The notes: generated from the letters alone by a model not told the origin. A DNA stretch of 64,000 bases from Bolinopsis microptera (GCF_026151205.1 NC_087073.1:744001-808000); one strand, 5' to 3'; shown: positions 25,205 through 36,218, numbered from the stretch's first letter. A program made the numbers and translations.

Positions 25205-28200
25205 GGGGGGGGGGGGGTCCAACCCGATCGTTTCCGATCATTCCGATCCCGATTTTGGCCTCATCAACCCTCATATCGGAAAAATCGGGAAAATTTAAAT
25301 CTTTCCTCTGAGGTTTCTAGGCGATATAGGTAGCCATTTCTGTACTTAAATATGACAAGAAATCGATTGGTGGTGGTCCCAGAACCCCAAAATGGTTTCT
25401 AGTTCCAAACAAGAATCGTTTCGTCCGAAAAACAACACACTGTCGTATCAACTCTTGTTTGACAGAAACATCCACCCCGGTCCACAATTGAAAGAGGTAC
25501 GGTTGGTAATAACAATCGTAACAAATAGAGAACGCTTTAGTAACTTTTGATTTAAATTGTCTCCACAATTTGTAACAGGCTATCTGCAGAAATGGGTAGC
25601 ACGGTTAATGACCATTGACCGTGCAACCCATTTCAAGAGGAGGACTGAGGACGGGGAGGAGGAGGACTAAGAGAACGCGAGGGCTAAGGACGACGAGGAC
25701 TGAGGACGAGGACGAGATCGAGGACGAGGACTGAGGAGGAGGACTGATAAGAAGGAGGAGGAGGACTGAGGATGACGAGGAGGAGAAGGAGGACTGGGGG
25801 AGGACTGAGGAGGAGGAAGAGGACTGAGGAGGAGGACTGAGGACTGAGGAGAAGGAGGACTGAGGAGGACAGAGGAGGACCAGGACGAGGACTAGGAGGA
25901 TGAGGACGAGGACTAAGGACAAGGACTGGGAGGATGAGGACGAGGACTAAGGACGATGAGGATGAGGACGATGACTAAGTACGAGGAGGAGGACGACTGA
26001 GGAGGAGGACTGATTAGGAGGAGAAGGAAGAGGAGAAGGAGGAGGAGGGTGAGGAGGAGAACTGAGGAGGAGGAGGAGGAGAAGGAGGAAGACTGAGAAG
26101 AAAGAGGAGGACTGGGGAGGACTGAGGAGGAGGAGAAGGACCGAGGAGGACTGAGGAGGAGGAGGACTGAGGAGGAGGAGGACTGAAGAGGAGAGGGAGG
26201 ACTGAGGAAGAGGAGCAGCTCATTGGTGAGGAGGAGGAGGACTAAGGACGAGGAGGACTGAGGAGGAGGACGAGAGCGAGGACGAGGAGGAAGACTAAGG
26301 AGGAGGACTGATAAGAAGGAGAAGGACGAGGACGAGGACTGAGGAGGAGGACTGATGATGAAGAGGAGAAGGAGGACTGGGGGAGGACTGAGGAAGAGGA
26401 GGACTTAGGGAGGACTGAGGAGGAGGAGGACTGAGGGAGGACTGAGGAGGATGATGAGGAGGAGGACTGAGGATGAGAAGGAGGAGAAGGAGGACTGGCG
26501 GAGGACTGATGAGGAGGTGGACTGGGGGAGGACTGAGGAGGAGGACGAGAGCGAGGACGAGGAGGAAGACTAAGGAGGAGGACTGATAAGAAGGAGAAGG
26601 ACGAGGACGAGGACTGAGGAGGAGGACTGATGATGAAGAGGAGAAGGAGGACTGGGGGAGGACTGAGGAAGAGGAGGACTTAGGGAGGACTGAGGAAGAG
26701 GAGGACTTAGGGAGGACTGAGGAGGATGATGAGGAGGAGGACTGAGGATGAGAAGGAGGAGAAGGAGGACTGGCGGAGGACTGATGAGGAGGTGGACTGG
26801 GGGAGGACTGAGGAGGAGGAGGACTTAGGAGTAGGAGGAGAAGGAGGAGAAGGAGGAAAAGGAGGAAAAGGAGGAAAAGGAGGAGGAGGACTGAGGAGGA
26901 GGAGGAGGACTTAGTAGTAGGAGGAGAAGAAGGAGAAGGAGAAGGAGGACTGAGGAGGAGGAGGAGGAGGACTGAGGAGGAGGAGAAGGACTGAGGAGGA
27001 GGACGAGGAGGATGAGGACGAGGAGGAGGACGAGGACTGACGAGTAGGAGGAGGACTGGGGACTGAAGAGGAGGAGGACTGAGGAGGAAGAAGATGAGAG
27101 CTGAGGAAGAGGACTGAAGAGGATGAGGAAGAGGAGGAGGACTGAGGAGTAGGACTGATGAGGAGAAGGAGGAGGAGGACTGAGGAGGAGGACTGAGGAG
27201 GAAGACTGAGGAGGACGAGGACGAGGACTAAGGACGAGGAGGAGGAGGACTGATTAGGAGAAGAAGAAAGCGGAGAAGGAGGAGGAGGATGAGGCTAGGA
27301 GGAGAAGGAGGAGAATGAGGAGGAGGATTGGGGGAGGACTGAGGAGGAGGATAAGGAGGACTAAGGATGAGGATGAGGACGAGGACGATTATGAGGAGGA
27401 CAGAGGATGAGGACTGATGAGGAGGAGAAGGAGGAGGATGAGGAGGAGGAGGACTGGGGAGGACTGAGGAGGAAGAGGAGGATGACTGAGGAGGAGGATG
27501 AGGAGGAGGACTCAGAAGGAGGACTCAGGAGGTGGAGGAGGATGAGGAGGAGGACTCAGGAGGAGGAGGACGACCTGATGGGGAGGAGAAGGAGGAGGAG
27601 GATGAGTAGGAGAAATGAGGAGGAGGAGGAGAAGGAGAAGGAGGAGGACTGGGAGTAGGACTGAGGAGGAGGAGGGGACTGAGGAGCAGGGTGAGGAGGA
27701 CTGAGGAGAAGGACGAGGACGAGGACGAGGAGTCAGGAAGAGGACTGAAGAGAACTGAGGAGAAGGACTCAGGAGGAGGAGGAAGACTTAGGAGGAGGAG
27801 GAGGACTGTTGAGAAGGAGGAGGAAGACCAGGGAGGAGGACATGTAAATGTTTTGTCTGTTTTTGTCCGTTTTTGTTCGCCCTACTTTTTGTCCGTTTTG
27901 AAAATATAGGGTACCGAACGGACACAAAACATGATCCCCCAGCCAAGCATGTGTTACGATACAAATGTACTTGACTATACATTTAAGGTGCAGTGTACTA
28001 GTGATATTATGGTATGTTTAAAGACCGGACCACAAAATATAACCCGGTACCTAGTGTTGTACTAATACATAATAACAAGTAACAGGGATAAAATTAATGA
28101 GCAGAAACAATCGATCTCACGTCAAAAGGCCAAAGCACTCGGGTCTGGGAGTACATGACAACTCCAACTAGTAGTGAGCATACTAGCGCCCCTGCAGTGG

Positions 28201-28404
28201 AAAAACACATAAAACATACTATTGGAATGTCCAATTGGTTCGTTTTCTCATAAAAATATAGCATATGGAGGGGTTCTGGTTGAATTATATCACTTCTGAG
28301 AGGTTTTAGAGATCGATTCTGTTAATTTCTCAATTTTCCGATTTTTCCGATTCCGATTTTGGCCTCATCAACCCTCATATCGGACATCGGGTTGGACCCC
28401 CCCC
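25205..28404. mobile_element. 3.2-kb TIR element with 6-bp target duplication, carrying a purine satellite
   Basis: The ends are G-runs followed by TCCAACCCGAT (25205 onward) and ATCGGGTTGGA followed by C8 (to 28404). Both are flanked by AAGATT (25199-25204 and 28405-28410), a plausible target duplication. Just inside each end lies GGCCTCATCAACCCTCATAT in the same orientation. The inverted copy at about 44,235-47,390 has matching AATCTT-like flanks. No transposase is present. Confidence 0.65.
25618..27842 (+). repeat. 2.2-kb polypurine minisatellite (GAGGAGGACTGA type)
   Basis: Nearly pure G/A on the plus strand with regular ACT interruptions; local units such as GAGGAGGACTGAGGAGGA in higher-order blocks (for example about 26,265-26,530 repeats at about 26,530-26,800). 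Long homopurine tracts can form triplex or H-DNA. Acidic Glu/Gly/Arg-rich open frames here are artefacts. Confidence 0.95.
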
Positions 28405-28881
28405 AAGATTTAACCAAACGTTCGACCAGTCGTTTGACCTATGAATTGATCTGGAGTATGCTGCAGCTCGGTACGACGGTACTTGGTACCTGATCCCCCC
28501 CCCCCCGGTAATCTCGAGAGTTACAGCAGCTCGGTACTTAGTACCTGACCCCCCCCCCCCGGTATGCAGCAGCTCGGTACTTAGTACCTGACCCCCCCCC
28601 CCTCCGGTAATCTCGAGAGTAACATCAGTAGAATAGCATCGGAATGTGCAACGTCAATTTATTTGAAAAGTTTCTACACTGTCACCTTCATAGCGTCATA
28701 TCATTAAACAAGGAATTTTAAATAAAAACGAATTTTCAAACATTACATTTCTTGTCTCAAAACGAAGGTGACCAAGTGATTTTGGTAAATTACCCACTAG
28801 TTACCATAGTTACACTACTAGTAACCCTGGTAACACATTTTTTTTTATCTAGACACTTATTTTACTTCGGTGTATTCCAAC

Positions 28882-28962
28882 AGCCACAATGTTACACAAG
28901 TGCAACCAGCCAATTACAGGAAGCCGAAGGATGTGTTATCATGCTCCAAAATCGGTGTTAAA
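28882..28962 (+). CDS. Candidate short C-terminal exon with three cysteines
   Basis: A possible acceptor GTGTATTCCAACAG (ends 28881) precedes about 26 residues ending at TAA: PQCYTSATSQLQ, then an acidic and hydrophobic stretch, then QNRC. The frame also continues upstream, so it may be only a chance ORF. No partner exon was found. Confidence 0.2.
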
Positions 28963-29252
28963 ATTTACAGCGCGTGTTTCGAATGATATCGTTGTGTACA
29001 AAATTACAATACAAATATCTACATGTGCTTGTGTGCAGCATGTCATGTTTTATTGATATAATGTCACAGTATTGTGTTACATCGCTTTACAGCCAACTCC
29101 GGTATGCGATATAACTTTATACCATATAAGTATTATATATCTTATCACTAAATAAAGGTAAAGATAAAACATTTTAATTAATACATTTATGAACTGAACT
29201 CAACAATAATACATTTTACATTGTGTGTTAATTGAAGACTGAAGAATGATTA

Positions 29253-30908
29253 TACGGGTATATGACCCCCAGAATATAGGTCGTTTTTTGAGCACTTAGA
29301 AACAGGTGTTAAAACTACTTCTAAGCATGTTTAGGGCTGTAAATATGTACATAATAACCCTTTAAATGTTTCTTGGGTAGTTGAAAATAATTATTAGGTT
29401 TTTAAGTGTACTTTTTTTTCACCTGTAAAAATACCATTTTTTAACAGGGCCCCCAGAATATAGGTCCAAACATCTGTTCCTAAGTTGTTCTAAAATTGTC
29501 ACAGACAGTTATATGCAGTCAGAATATGTTGCTGAGACTGTATTGATGATGCCAATGGCTCCAGATACTAAATTGAAATGGTTTAGAGTATACTTAATAG
29601 CAAAAAATCAAAAACTACGGCCCCCAGAATATAGGTATGCAAAAATCGTCCTCAAATACTCCACCTTCATACATTTTGATGATGCCATCTCTTCAGCATA
29701 TGTTCTTTAACTGTTTCTCATCACTACCCCACATTCCTTAATGCTCAGGGTGACAGAGAAAATGCAGAATCTTGGTCGCTATTTTTTTTTTAAAACCTAT
29801 ATTCTGGGGGCCATATACCCGTAATGAGTAAAATCTTTAATTTTACTAGTTAAAAAGCTTTCATGCACTCATTTAGTAGGGATCTTAACTAAATACTTAA
29901 ATAAGATTGAAGGAGTGTCCCTAGATATGATTGAGGGGGGCTGTTTTTATCTGTATCAATACAATGTGCACCTCAATGACTGTAAATCAGACATTTTTGG
30001 CCGCCAAATTTTTTTAAAGGCCTAACTCAAAATTCTGTCCCAAAACTTAAGGTCATGAGACAATTCTACGTTGATTCTGAAAATTTCATGTGAAAATATT
30101 GAAACCCTATTGAGTTCTATTGTTTTGAGCGAAGTCAGTTTGAGATATGGGCGATTTTGTTCATTTTTTGCGATTATTTGAACACAGAATCCACAGTTAG
30201 GTAGATATTGAGCTGATAATCATAGAGAATGTGTAATATATGCTTACCTTCCATATAAAGTTGGTTTCATTCAAAAATATTGATATTTGACCAATTTATG
30301 GACCAAAATCGATCAAATTTGGTGCGTATGCCCAAATATGGGCATATGGTTTTTGTTTTTATCCCATAACTCGGCCAATTTTTATCCAATTTTGATAAAA
30401 CTTGACATGTGGGTTCAGGAGACTAGTAGCTACAAGTAGAGCATCCCAAAGCATGGTTTTGGGCATGTTCAGGGTTTTTGACCAACCTATATTCTGGGGG
30501 TCGTATAGACCTATATTCTGGGGGCCCGTAAAATTGTGGAGGTCATAACTTTTTTCCAAATTGTCAGTTTGCAGATGTCTCGATGAAAAGATAGCTTAAA
30601 ATAATACTTATACTCATACCAGTAGTCTTAATGGCATGTGTTGGACAGATTTTTGTCATGACAATTTTTCGCCATATTTACCCCTCTAGAAAATGACAAC
30701 ATCGTTCAAATCTTTCGCTGTCATGACCAAATATACCAAAATACCTCATGTAGGTCCAAAATTTTTATCCAGAAACATTAGTTACATGTTTTACTCCAAC
30801 CTAGCAGTAACAGATCCCATTAGTATCGCTTATCTTGGTTAGAACTGTATCCACTAACATGACCTATATTTTGGGGGCCACCTATATTCTGGGGGCCATA
30901 TACCCGTA
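29253..30908. mobile_element. TIR element with CGGGTATATG...CCCCCAGAATATAGG ends, compound
   Basis: The left end (CGGGTATATGACCCCCAG, 29255) is matched by an inverted end at 30,880-30,906. A second complete inverted end at 29,795-29,821 means that 29,255-29,821 is itself a 567-bp MITE-sized unit. The outer ends are bounded by TA on both sides, fitting a TA-target (Tc1/mariner-like) element. Further CCCAGAATATAGG motifs at 29,454, 29,624, 30,487, 30,511 and 30,863 suggest nested insertions. A roughly 50-bp direct repeat flanks the whole (29,201-29,252 and 30,911-30,960). No transposase frame is seen. Confidence 0.65.
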
Positions 30909-31930
30909 CTAAACAATAATACATTTTACATTGTACGTTAATTGAAGAATGATTATACTGTAGATTCTCTTCTCGTCTCAATGACAAAGGCGTGGCTTAT
31001 AAAACTTTGATCCTTTGATATACTGCAATATACTATATAGAAGTTATCTTAAACAATAATCTCAGAATGTGTGTGTGTGTGTGTATGTGTGTCTGTGCGT
31101 GTGTAATTTCCAAGCGGCTTAATCAAGAAATCCGGTCGGTTATATTTAAAAACGGTAAGAGTTACGGGGCTGGTTTTTTCGGTATAGTGTCGACAAAACT
31201 ATGAGGAAGCCAAATGGTAAAGGTTTTTAAAATCGGTCGGTGGTAAGTGGTTTAATTGATGGTTTGTACCACAAATGTTACATAAAATGGCTCACATTTT
31301 CTCCCTCCTCGCTCTCTCTCCCATTACTGCATATTATGTAGCGTTGGTACATATAATATCATAATTACACTGCCATGTAATACTATAAACTTATTAGCGG
31401 TCTGTTTGGAGTGTAGAGAGAGTTCATACTTTCATACGACAATGTAATGCATGTTTTCAAATATGCGGGTGTGGTGCGGAGTTAATGAGGGTTAATTTCT
31501 ATTGAATATTGTTTAAGATACTGTTATTTAGCCAAATACCCTGAACACGCCAAATACCCAGGTTTATGGTGCTCTACTTGTAGCTAGTGGTCTCCTGAAC
31601 TCGTATATGAAATTTCATCAAGATTGGACAAAAAATGACTGAGTTATGAGCCAAAAACCATATGCCCATATTTGGGCATACGCACCAAATTTTGTAGATT
31701 TCGTCCCATAAATTGGTAAATTATCAATATTTTTGAATCAGACTTACTTTATATAAAAGGTAAGCCTAAACTACATATTCTCTGTAAGTTATAGCTTTAC
31801 ATCTGTTTAAATGTGGATACTAAGGCGAAAAGACTACAAAAAATGAACTAAATTGCCCGTATCTTGGTTCGCGATATTCGCGGAATTGATCTCATTTAAA
31901 TTGTAACAACTCAATCAGTTTTCAATACTA
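30085..31930. repeat. Diverged inverted repeat (arms 30,085-30,475 and 31,565-31,930)
   Basis: The arms share GGGCATATGG/CCATATGCCC, the CTACAAGTAGAGC/GCTCTACTTGTAG pair and many further segments in inverse order, at a clearly lower identity than the large arms. One arm lies inside the CCCAGAATATAGG element. A (GT)n microsatellite at 31,070-31,103 and a C21 run at 31,961 lie in or beside the spacer. Confidence 0.7.
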
Positions 31931-32277
31931 AACGATACTAACCAATTATTGAGCGATGGTAGCCCCCCCCCCCCCCCCCCCAGGTTACTGCATTCCTCGT
32001 AACTTTGATTCCTAGGTTGGAACATTTCTTCCTACTTTTCTAAAGCTTAGAATAAGTTTTTTCACGTTCGTTTCCTCAAATTTCCTCAGGATGTTTGAAA
32101 GTTTGTTTTTTTTGCGCTGTAAGTGAAGAGGCATGTTAATTTCCAGTGCTTCAGAGTTTATTTATTCATTTATTTTTTGTGGGTCCTGATGAAAACAGGG
32201 CCGGGTGGCTGAGGCTAGCTTAGGCACACAAAGATGTATGGATTTATCATTGATAAAGATGTATTGATTGAAATGAT

Positions 32278-32467
32278 AGATCCAGTGAAGAGCGTGCAGC
32301 TAGGAAGAACGTGGTAACTGGCCTGAAGAAGAAGAGGGCTGAACAGACTCATCTCGACCACTACATCCGTGACGGGAAGGTCTGTAGCCGTGTTAAGAAG
32401 ACACCATGCAGTAATTCATGTCTCTCGGACACTGATCAGTATTTGAATGAGTATTGTGTATCTTAAT
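32278..32467 (+). pseudogene. Exon-like open stretch in the inner arm, unrecognised
   Basis: A 60-codon open frame after TGA, without ATG, reads ERAARKNVVTGLKKKRAEQ, then HLDHYIRDGKVC...TPCSNSC and ends at TAA after NEYCVS. It has a basic first half and four cysteines in the second. The inverted copy (about 40,150-40,287) keeps most residues but has an in-frame TGA in place of one cysteine codon. It could be a terminal exon or a fragment of an element protein. The function is unknown. Confidence 0.3.
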
Positions 32468-32735
32468 AGTTTTCGGACGTTATCTGTATTTGAGAGACAA
32501 TTTTATAATTTATACTCTATTTCTTGATTGTTTCACACTTCATATTTCAAAATTTGATCACTAGGTGGAGGTGATGTTATTGAGACTTTGGGCGGCCATA
32601 GAACTCCTGTTTTGATAGTTGTCCTCTTTACTTGTTTCACTGACCCACGCTTTTAAGCATTTATACATTTCGACCCATTTTACATGTTTGCTCGATTTGC
32701 TGTATACTTGCTAGTTTGTAAAAGTTTCAAATCAA
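32342..32735 (+). repeat. Inner inverted-repeat arm, left
   Basis: Reverse complement recurs at 39,737-40,287 (with an insertion at about 39,780-39,930). Shared landmarks: GGTGGAGGTGATGTTATTGA, GACACTGATCAGTATTTGAA and TGGGCGGCCATA. The pair is centred at about 36.3 kb, the same centre as the 4-kb outer arms. Confidence 0.85.
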
Positions 32736-33299
32736 AAATCATTTATTTTTTGGGTTCCAGTATCTGAGTGAGCATATTTAGGGGGACAAGAAGTAAAAGA
32801 AGTGTATCGTGAGATTTAGAAAGTCATATAACTGATACAACTAGAATATATAAGGCAATGGTTATAAAATCCAGTTACAACATGTCCATTGTAAGTCAAT
32901 ATAATTATATTAAATCAAACAAAGCAACGAAACCAAGCCAACGGTTCGATTCGAAAATCGTATTGTCAAGTTAACAAAAGTTTTGGAGGAAGTTTGGAAT
33001 CAACGGTGAAATATTTAGAAGATATTGATCTGGAGGAGATTGAAAACTTTCTGAATATGAGAACAAACGTGAAATTCTAGGAGTTTTTGATCTGTTAATT
33101 GTCAGTTGTTCGGTGAAGTCTCTCTTTTGTTTTTGTGTCTTATATATTAGACGGACGTGTCATCCCCCTTATATTCTTATATTAGAGTTTTTCTTCATCT
33201 GATTTCTAATCGTCTTTCACATGGTGACCTACTTCTTCTCTCTGCTTAATATCTCAATCTGATGGTTTCCAAAATCCAAGCTTCAAAATTGTTGCGTTT

Positions 33300-33826
33300 T
33301 GTCAGGTATTCTCAGGTTTTGTCAGGTTTTGTCAGGTATTCTCAGGTTTTGTCAGGTATTCTCAGGTTTTGTCAGGTATTCTCAGGTTTTGTCCGGTATT
33401 ATCAGGTTTTGTCCGGTATTATCAGGTTTTGTCCGGTATTCTCAGGTTTTGTCAGGTTTTGTCAGGTATTCTCAGGTTTTGTCAGGTATTCTCAGGTTTT
33501 GTCAGGTATTATCAGGTTTTGTCCGGTATTCTCAGGTTTTGTCAGGTATTCTCAGGTTTTGTCCGGTATTCTCAGGTTTTGTCCGGTATTCTCAGGTTTT
33601 GTCCGGTATTCTCAGGTTTTGTCCGGTATTCTCAGGTTTTGTCCGGTATTCTCAGGTTTTGTCCGGTATTATCAGGTTTTGTCCGGTATTCTCAGGTTTT
33701 GTCCGGTATTCTCAGGTTTTGTCCGGTATTCTCAGGTTTTGTCCGGTATTCTCAGGTTTTGTCCGGTATTCTCAGGTTTTGTCCGGTATTGTCAGGTATT
33801 GTCAAGTTTTGTAAGGTATTCTCATT
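33300..33826 (+). repeat. 20-bp minisatellite, about 26 copies
   Basis: Units TCAGGTTTTGTCCGGTATTC and close variants (CAGG/CCGG, ATTC/ATTA). Since 20 is not a multiple of three, three units make a 20-residue period, and the plus strand is open in all three frames (171-227 codons); these frames are artefacts. On the minus strand the first units encode the last residues of the receptor gene and supply its stop codon. Confidence 0.95.
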
Positions 33827-36064
33827 CTCATTCGGTAGTTGCATGGGTGTTAAGCAGTCTACAAACTGTCTCCAATTCTTCCAGACTGCTAGCGATGCTG
33901 TCTTGTAGAGTTCGCTGTGGAACACAGGATTCAGGAAGCTGTTAATCGGGATCACCACTAGTGCAAAGATCTCAAATACTGTTGTAGAAGCTGGCTCCTT
34001 GGAGATGTATTGGAAATACAGGACGGTGAGAATGAAGGGAGTCCAGCAGATAAGCTGTGATCCCACCATCAGAGCCACCTTTAAAGTTAGCTGGACTCGG
34101 ACGGAGTCCTGACCTTCCCCTCCCCTTGGAACTACCGCCTCATTTGATTTCCTCTGTTTTAGAATGATCTTAATGTATGCGGTGATGACAATACTAAGTA
34201 GGACCACGATACTTGTGCAGTAGAGGATTATATAGATCTCATAGGAGTCTTGGGATTTGAATATGTTGTGGACACAGAAACCTGTATTACCGTAGTAGCT
34301 AATCTCTGTGACATCAAAGATCTCCCTATTTGATGTGACATTACTCAGGTCACTGATCATTCTGTAGATATCATCATCATCTCTGTGGAGCATTCCCTTG
34401 TGAACCATAGCAAGACGAGACCGGTTAATGGGATTTGTGCCGAAGAAAGGATTTTGATCCAAGTGACTAAAGAATATTTTCGTTCTGAAAATATCTCTAA
34501 TCGACGAGACTGGCATCAAAGGAAGAACCGAGTGTAGTAAATTGAGGATATTCAGAAAAGTGAGCCACATAACGATGATTCTCACTCTAATATCAACCAC
34601 TATGCTGTGGCATGACAAGAACCTGGTGATGCTTATGGAAGCTATCAACATAAGCGAGCCGTGAGACGAGAAGGAAAATAGGACTCCAAGAAGAGAACAG
34701 AATGGACTGGCTCTCCACATTTCTTCCAGCTGGCAGTACTCGCCTTTATTCCCGAGAACTAAAGCTGCTATTACTATACAACACAAATATACTCCCATGA
34801 GGGTATCATGGAAGAAAATTTGCATCAAAAACACGTTGTCAACCTGTTTTACTTTAGAGTTGCACTTCATAGTCCAACATTTGTAACCCTCTTTCATGTT
34901 CATTATAACAATCAAGATGCCCATGATGATCGTTACAGTGAAGACAAAGTTTGATTTGATAAGGAAATCAGAGGAAGACAGCTCTTCAAACTGGCATGTT
35001 CCACATTCATCAGCTCCATTGATACAATCCTTCACGTTATCACAAACCTTGTTGTTATCAACCCACTCAGCAGTCTCATTAGGATTGCAATAAAACCGTC
35101 CTGGACACCCAGTCTCGTCTGCTTGGTTGTCGCAATTTACCTCCCCATCACACATATAGTGCAGGGAATATGTTTCTGTGAAATCCTTCGGGTTGCAGCG
35201 AAACACATGAGGTACAGGATATCCCATCCCGATATGGACGCAGAAGTTCTCCCAGCCGTTCTCAAATCCGTCGACATGTTTGCAGTTGACACGGCAAAAC
35301 TCTGCCATCGTTATATTATATTGTTCTGGTTGATACTTTAATAAACATGTATGAAGTGGGCTTAAATGCGTAGCAAAATCTTGCTTTTCATTACATAAAT
35401 TGGGATTCCCTACCTCAATGGAGTACTTGGATGAACGGTACGCATTCTCCTGGCAATACCGATCTTCTGTAACACAGATCTTGTCGGCGGTTCCTGAAAC
35501 CGAAAGTACAAAGTAATCTGTACAGAAGCACTCATCAGATCCATCAGTACAATCCTGAATTTTGTCACAGAGATTATCCATTGCGACACAGCCCGAACCA
35601 TCTGCACAGTAGAAAACAGGCGATTGGTTACCAAGACAATTGCATTCGTCGGTTAGGCATTGGGAATATCCGTCACAGATTTGGGAGGTGTTGTTTAGCT
35701 TGCAAATGAACCAAGTGTCTTCGTCTCGAAAATCAGGCGGCAGTCCAGAATCTGTATATGATGCCAATTCTCTTGTTTTCAAAAATGTGAAATCAAAATT
35801 GAAATCACAAATTAAATTGTCACCCTCGGCACGATCGTGTGTGATTTCTAGGATTTTAGGGTTAAGTTGCAAGTAAATAAAGGTTTGTCCAAAGCAACGA
35901 TCAGCTAGATTTTCATCTATATCGTAATCTAAAACTGTCGACTCTGAAAGCTCCTGCTTGAAATCTGATAAGCCCCTTAGATGGGTCGTTATCACGCTTA
36001 GTCGGGTGGTGGTGAAAAATGCGAGCAAAATAACAACTTTAGTTGTGAGTGCTCTGTCCCTCAT
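33752..36064 (-). CDS. LDLa-repeat class A (rhodopsin-type) G-protein-coupled receptor, intronless
   Basis: The ATG at 36,064 opens a 770-residue frame. Residues 1-24 have a hydrophobic core like a signal peptide. The ectodomain carries LDL-receptor class A modules: two clear Asp/Glu-Cys calcium-site types at about 153-181 (CDKIQDCTDGSDEC) and 290-320 (CDGEVNCDNQADETGC), plus partial ones at 121-143 and 326-357 (CDNVKDCINGADEC). Seven membrane segments follow at about 371-390, 409-435, 453-481, 495-517, 608-634, 655-686 and 693-716. They contain Cys456 for the usual TM3-loop disulfide, ITRF in place of DRY, CWTPF in TM6 and NSFLNPVF in TM7 (NPxxY variant). The loop between TM4 and TM5 is unusually long, about 90 residues. 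The fold suggests an extracellular-ligand receptor at the plasma membrane, like LDLa-bearing relaxin/GRL101-type receptors but without leucine-rich repeats. The last roughly 20 residues and the stop come from the adjacent minisatellite. Confidence 0.92.
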   Translation of the reverse strand: MRDRALTTKVVILLAFFTTTRLSVITTHLRGLSDFKQELSESTVLDYDIDENLADRCFGQTFIYLQLNPKILEITHDRAEGDNLICDFNFDFTFLKTRELASYTDSGLPPDFRDEDTWFICKLNNTSQICDGYSQCLTDECNCLGNQSPVFYCADGSGCVAMDNLCDKIQDCTDGSDECFCTDYFVLSVSGTADKICVTEDRYCQENAYRSSKYSIEVGNPNLCNEKQDFATHLSPLHTCLLKYQPEQYNITMAEFCRVNCKHVDGFENGWENFCVHIGMGYPVPHVFRCNPKDFTETYSLHYMCDGEVNCDNQADETGCPGRFYCNPNETAEWVDNNKVCDNVKDCINGADECGTCQFEELSSSDFLIKSNFVFTVTIIMGILIVIMNMKEGYKCWTMKCNSKVKQVDNVFLMQIFFHDTLMGVYLCCIVIAALVLGNKGEYCQLEEMWRASPFCSLLGVLFSFSSHGSLMLIASISITRFLSCHSIVVDIRVRIIVMWLTFLNILNLLHSVLPLMPVSSIRDIFRTKIFFSHLDQNPFFGTNPINRSRLAMVHKGMLHRDDDDIYRMISDLSNVTSNREIFDVTEISYYGNTGFCVHNIFKSQDSYEIYIILYCTSIVVLLSIVITAYIKIILKQRKSNEAVVPRGGEGQDSVRVQLTLKVALMVGSQLICWTPFILTVLYFQYISKEPASTTVFEIFALVVIPINSFLNPVFHSELYKTASLAVWKNWRQFVDCLTPMQLPNENENTLQNLTIPDNTGQNLRIPDKT

Positions 36065-36124
36065 AGCTCAGATCAGACCGACATCACTGAGTTGACAGTT
36101 ACCTGCTGTGCATTCTCAGATATA

Positions 36125-36150
36125 GAAGGAATACTTATATATTATAAGTA
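36125..36150 (-). promoter_or_regulatory. Possible TATA box of the LDLa receptor gene
   Basis: On the minus strand TATATAAG lies about 70-80 bp upstream of the receptor ATG, directly before the long hairpin. Position and sequence fit a TATA element; nothing else supports it. Confidence 0.3.
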
Positions 36151-36218
36151 TTTGGACGAGGGCAGCACAATTTATTCATATATATAAATATGAATAAATT
36201 GTGCTGCCCTCGCCCAAA
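36151..36218. repeat. 31-bp near-perfect hairpin at the centre of the large inverted repeat
   Basis: Arms 36151-36181 and 36188-36218 pair over 31 bp with a single mismatch and a 6-base AT loop. The stem contains GAGGGCAGCACAATTTATTC. It lies 87 bp upstream of the receptor ATG. It resembles a small precursor RNA stem-loop, or it may be the apex of a palindromic element. Confidence 0.9.

Larger units (their letters stand above)
24661..28640 (+). repeat. Left arm of a 23-kb inverted-repeat block
   Basis: About 4 kb that recurs reverse-complemented at 44,030-47,935. Paired landmarks: CTAATTACC border (24.70/47.89), the sequence around 24,880 against 47,710, TCCAACCCGAT (25.22/47.38), start and end of the purine tract (25.62/46.97 and 27.84/44.80), GGTACCGAACGGACA (27,910/44,722), and AGCTCGGTACTTAGTACC (28.53/44.09). 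The arm holds the TIR element described next. The sequence 28,440-28,620 has three near-identical 70-bp units with C12-13 runs. Confidence 0.9.

Noticed and set aside
26014-27909. Glu/Gly/Arg-rich and Ser-rich frames in the purine tract
   Set aside because: Low-complexity repeat with no conserved frame between the arms.
33262-33945. Long plus-strand frames (171-227 codons) near the receptor gene
   Set aside because: They are translations of a 20-bp minisatellite that lacks stops on this strand in all three frames; no unique sequence or splice signal supports them.
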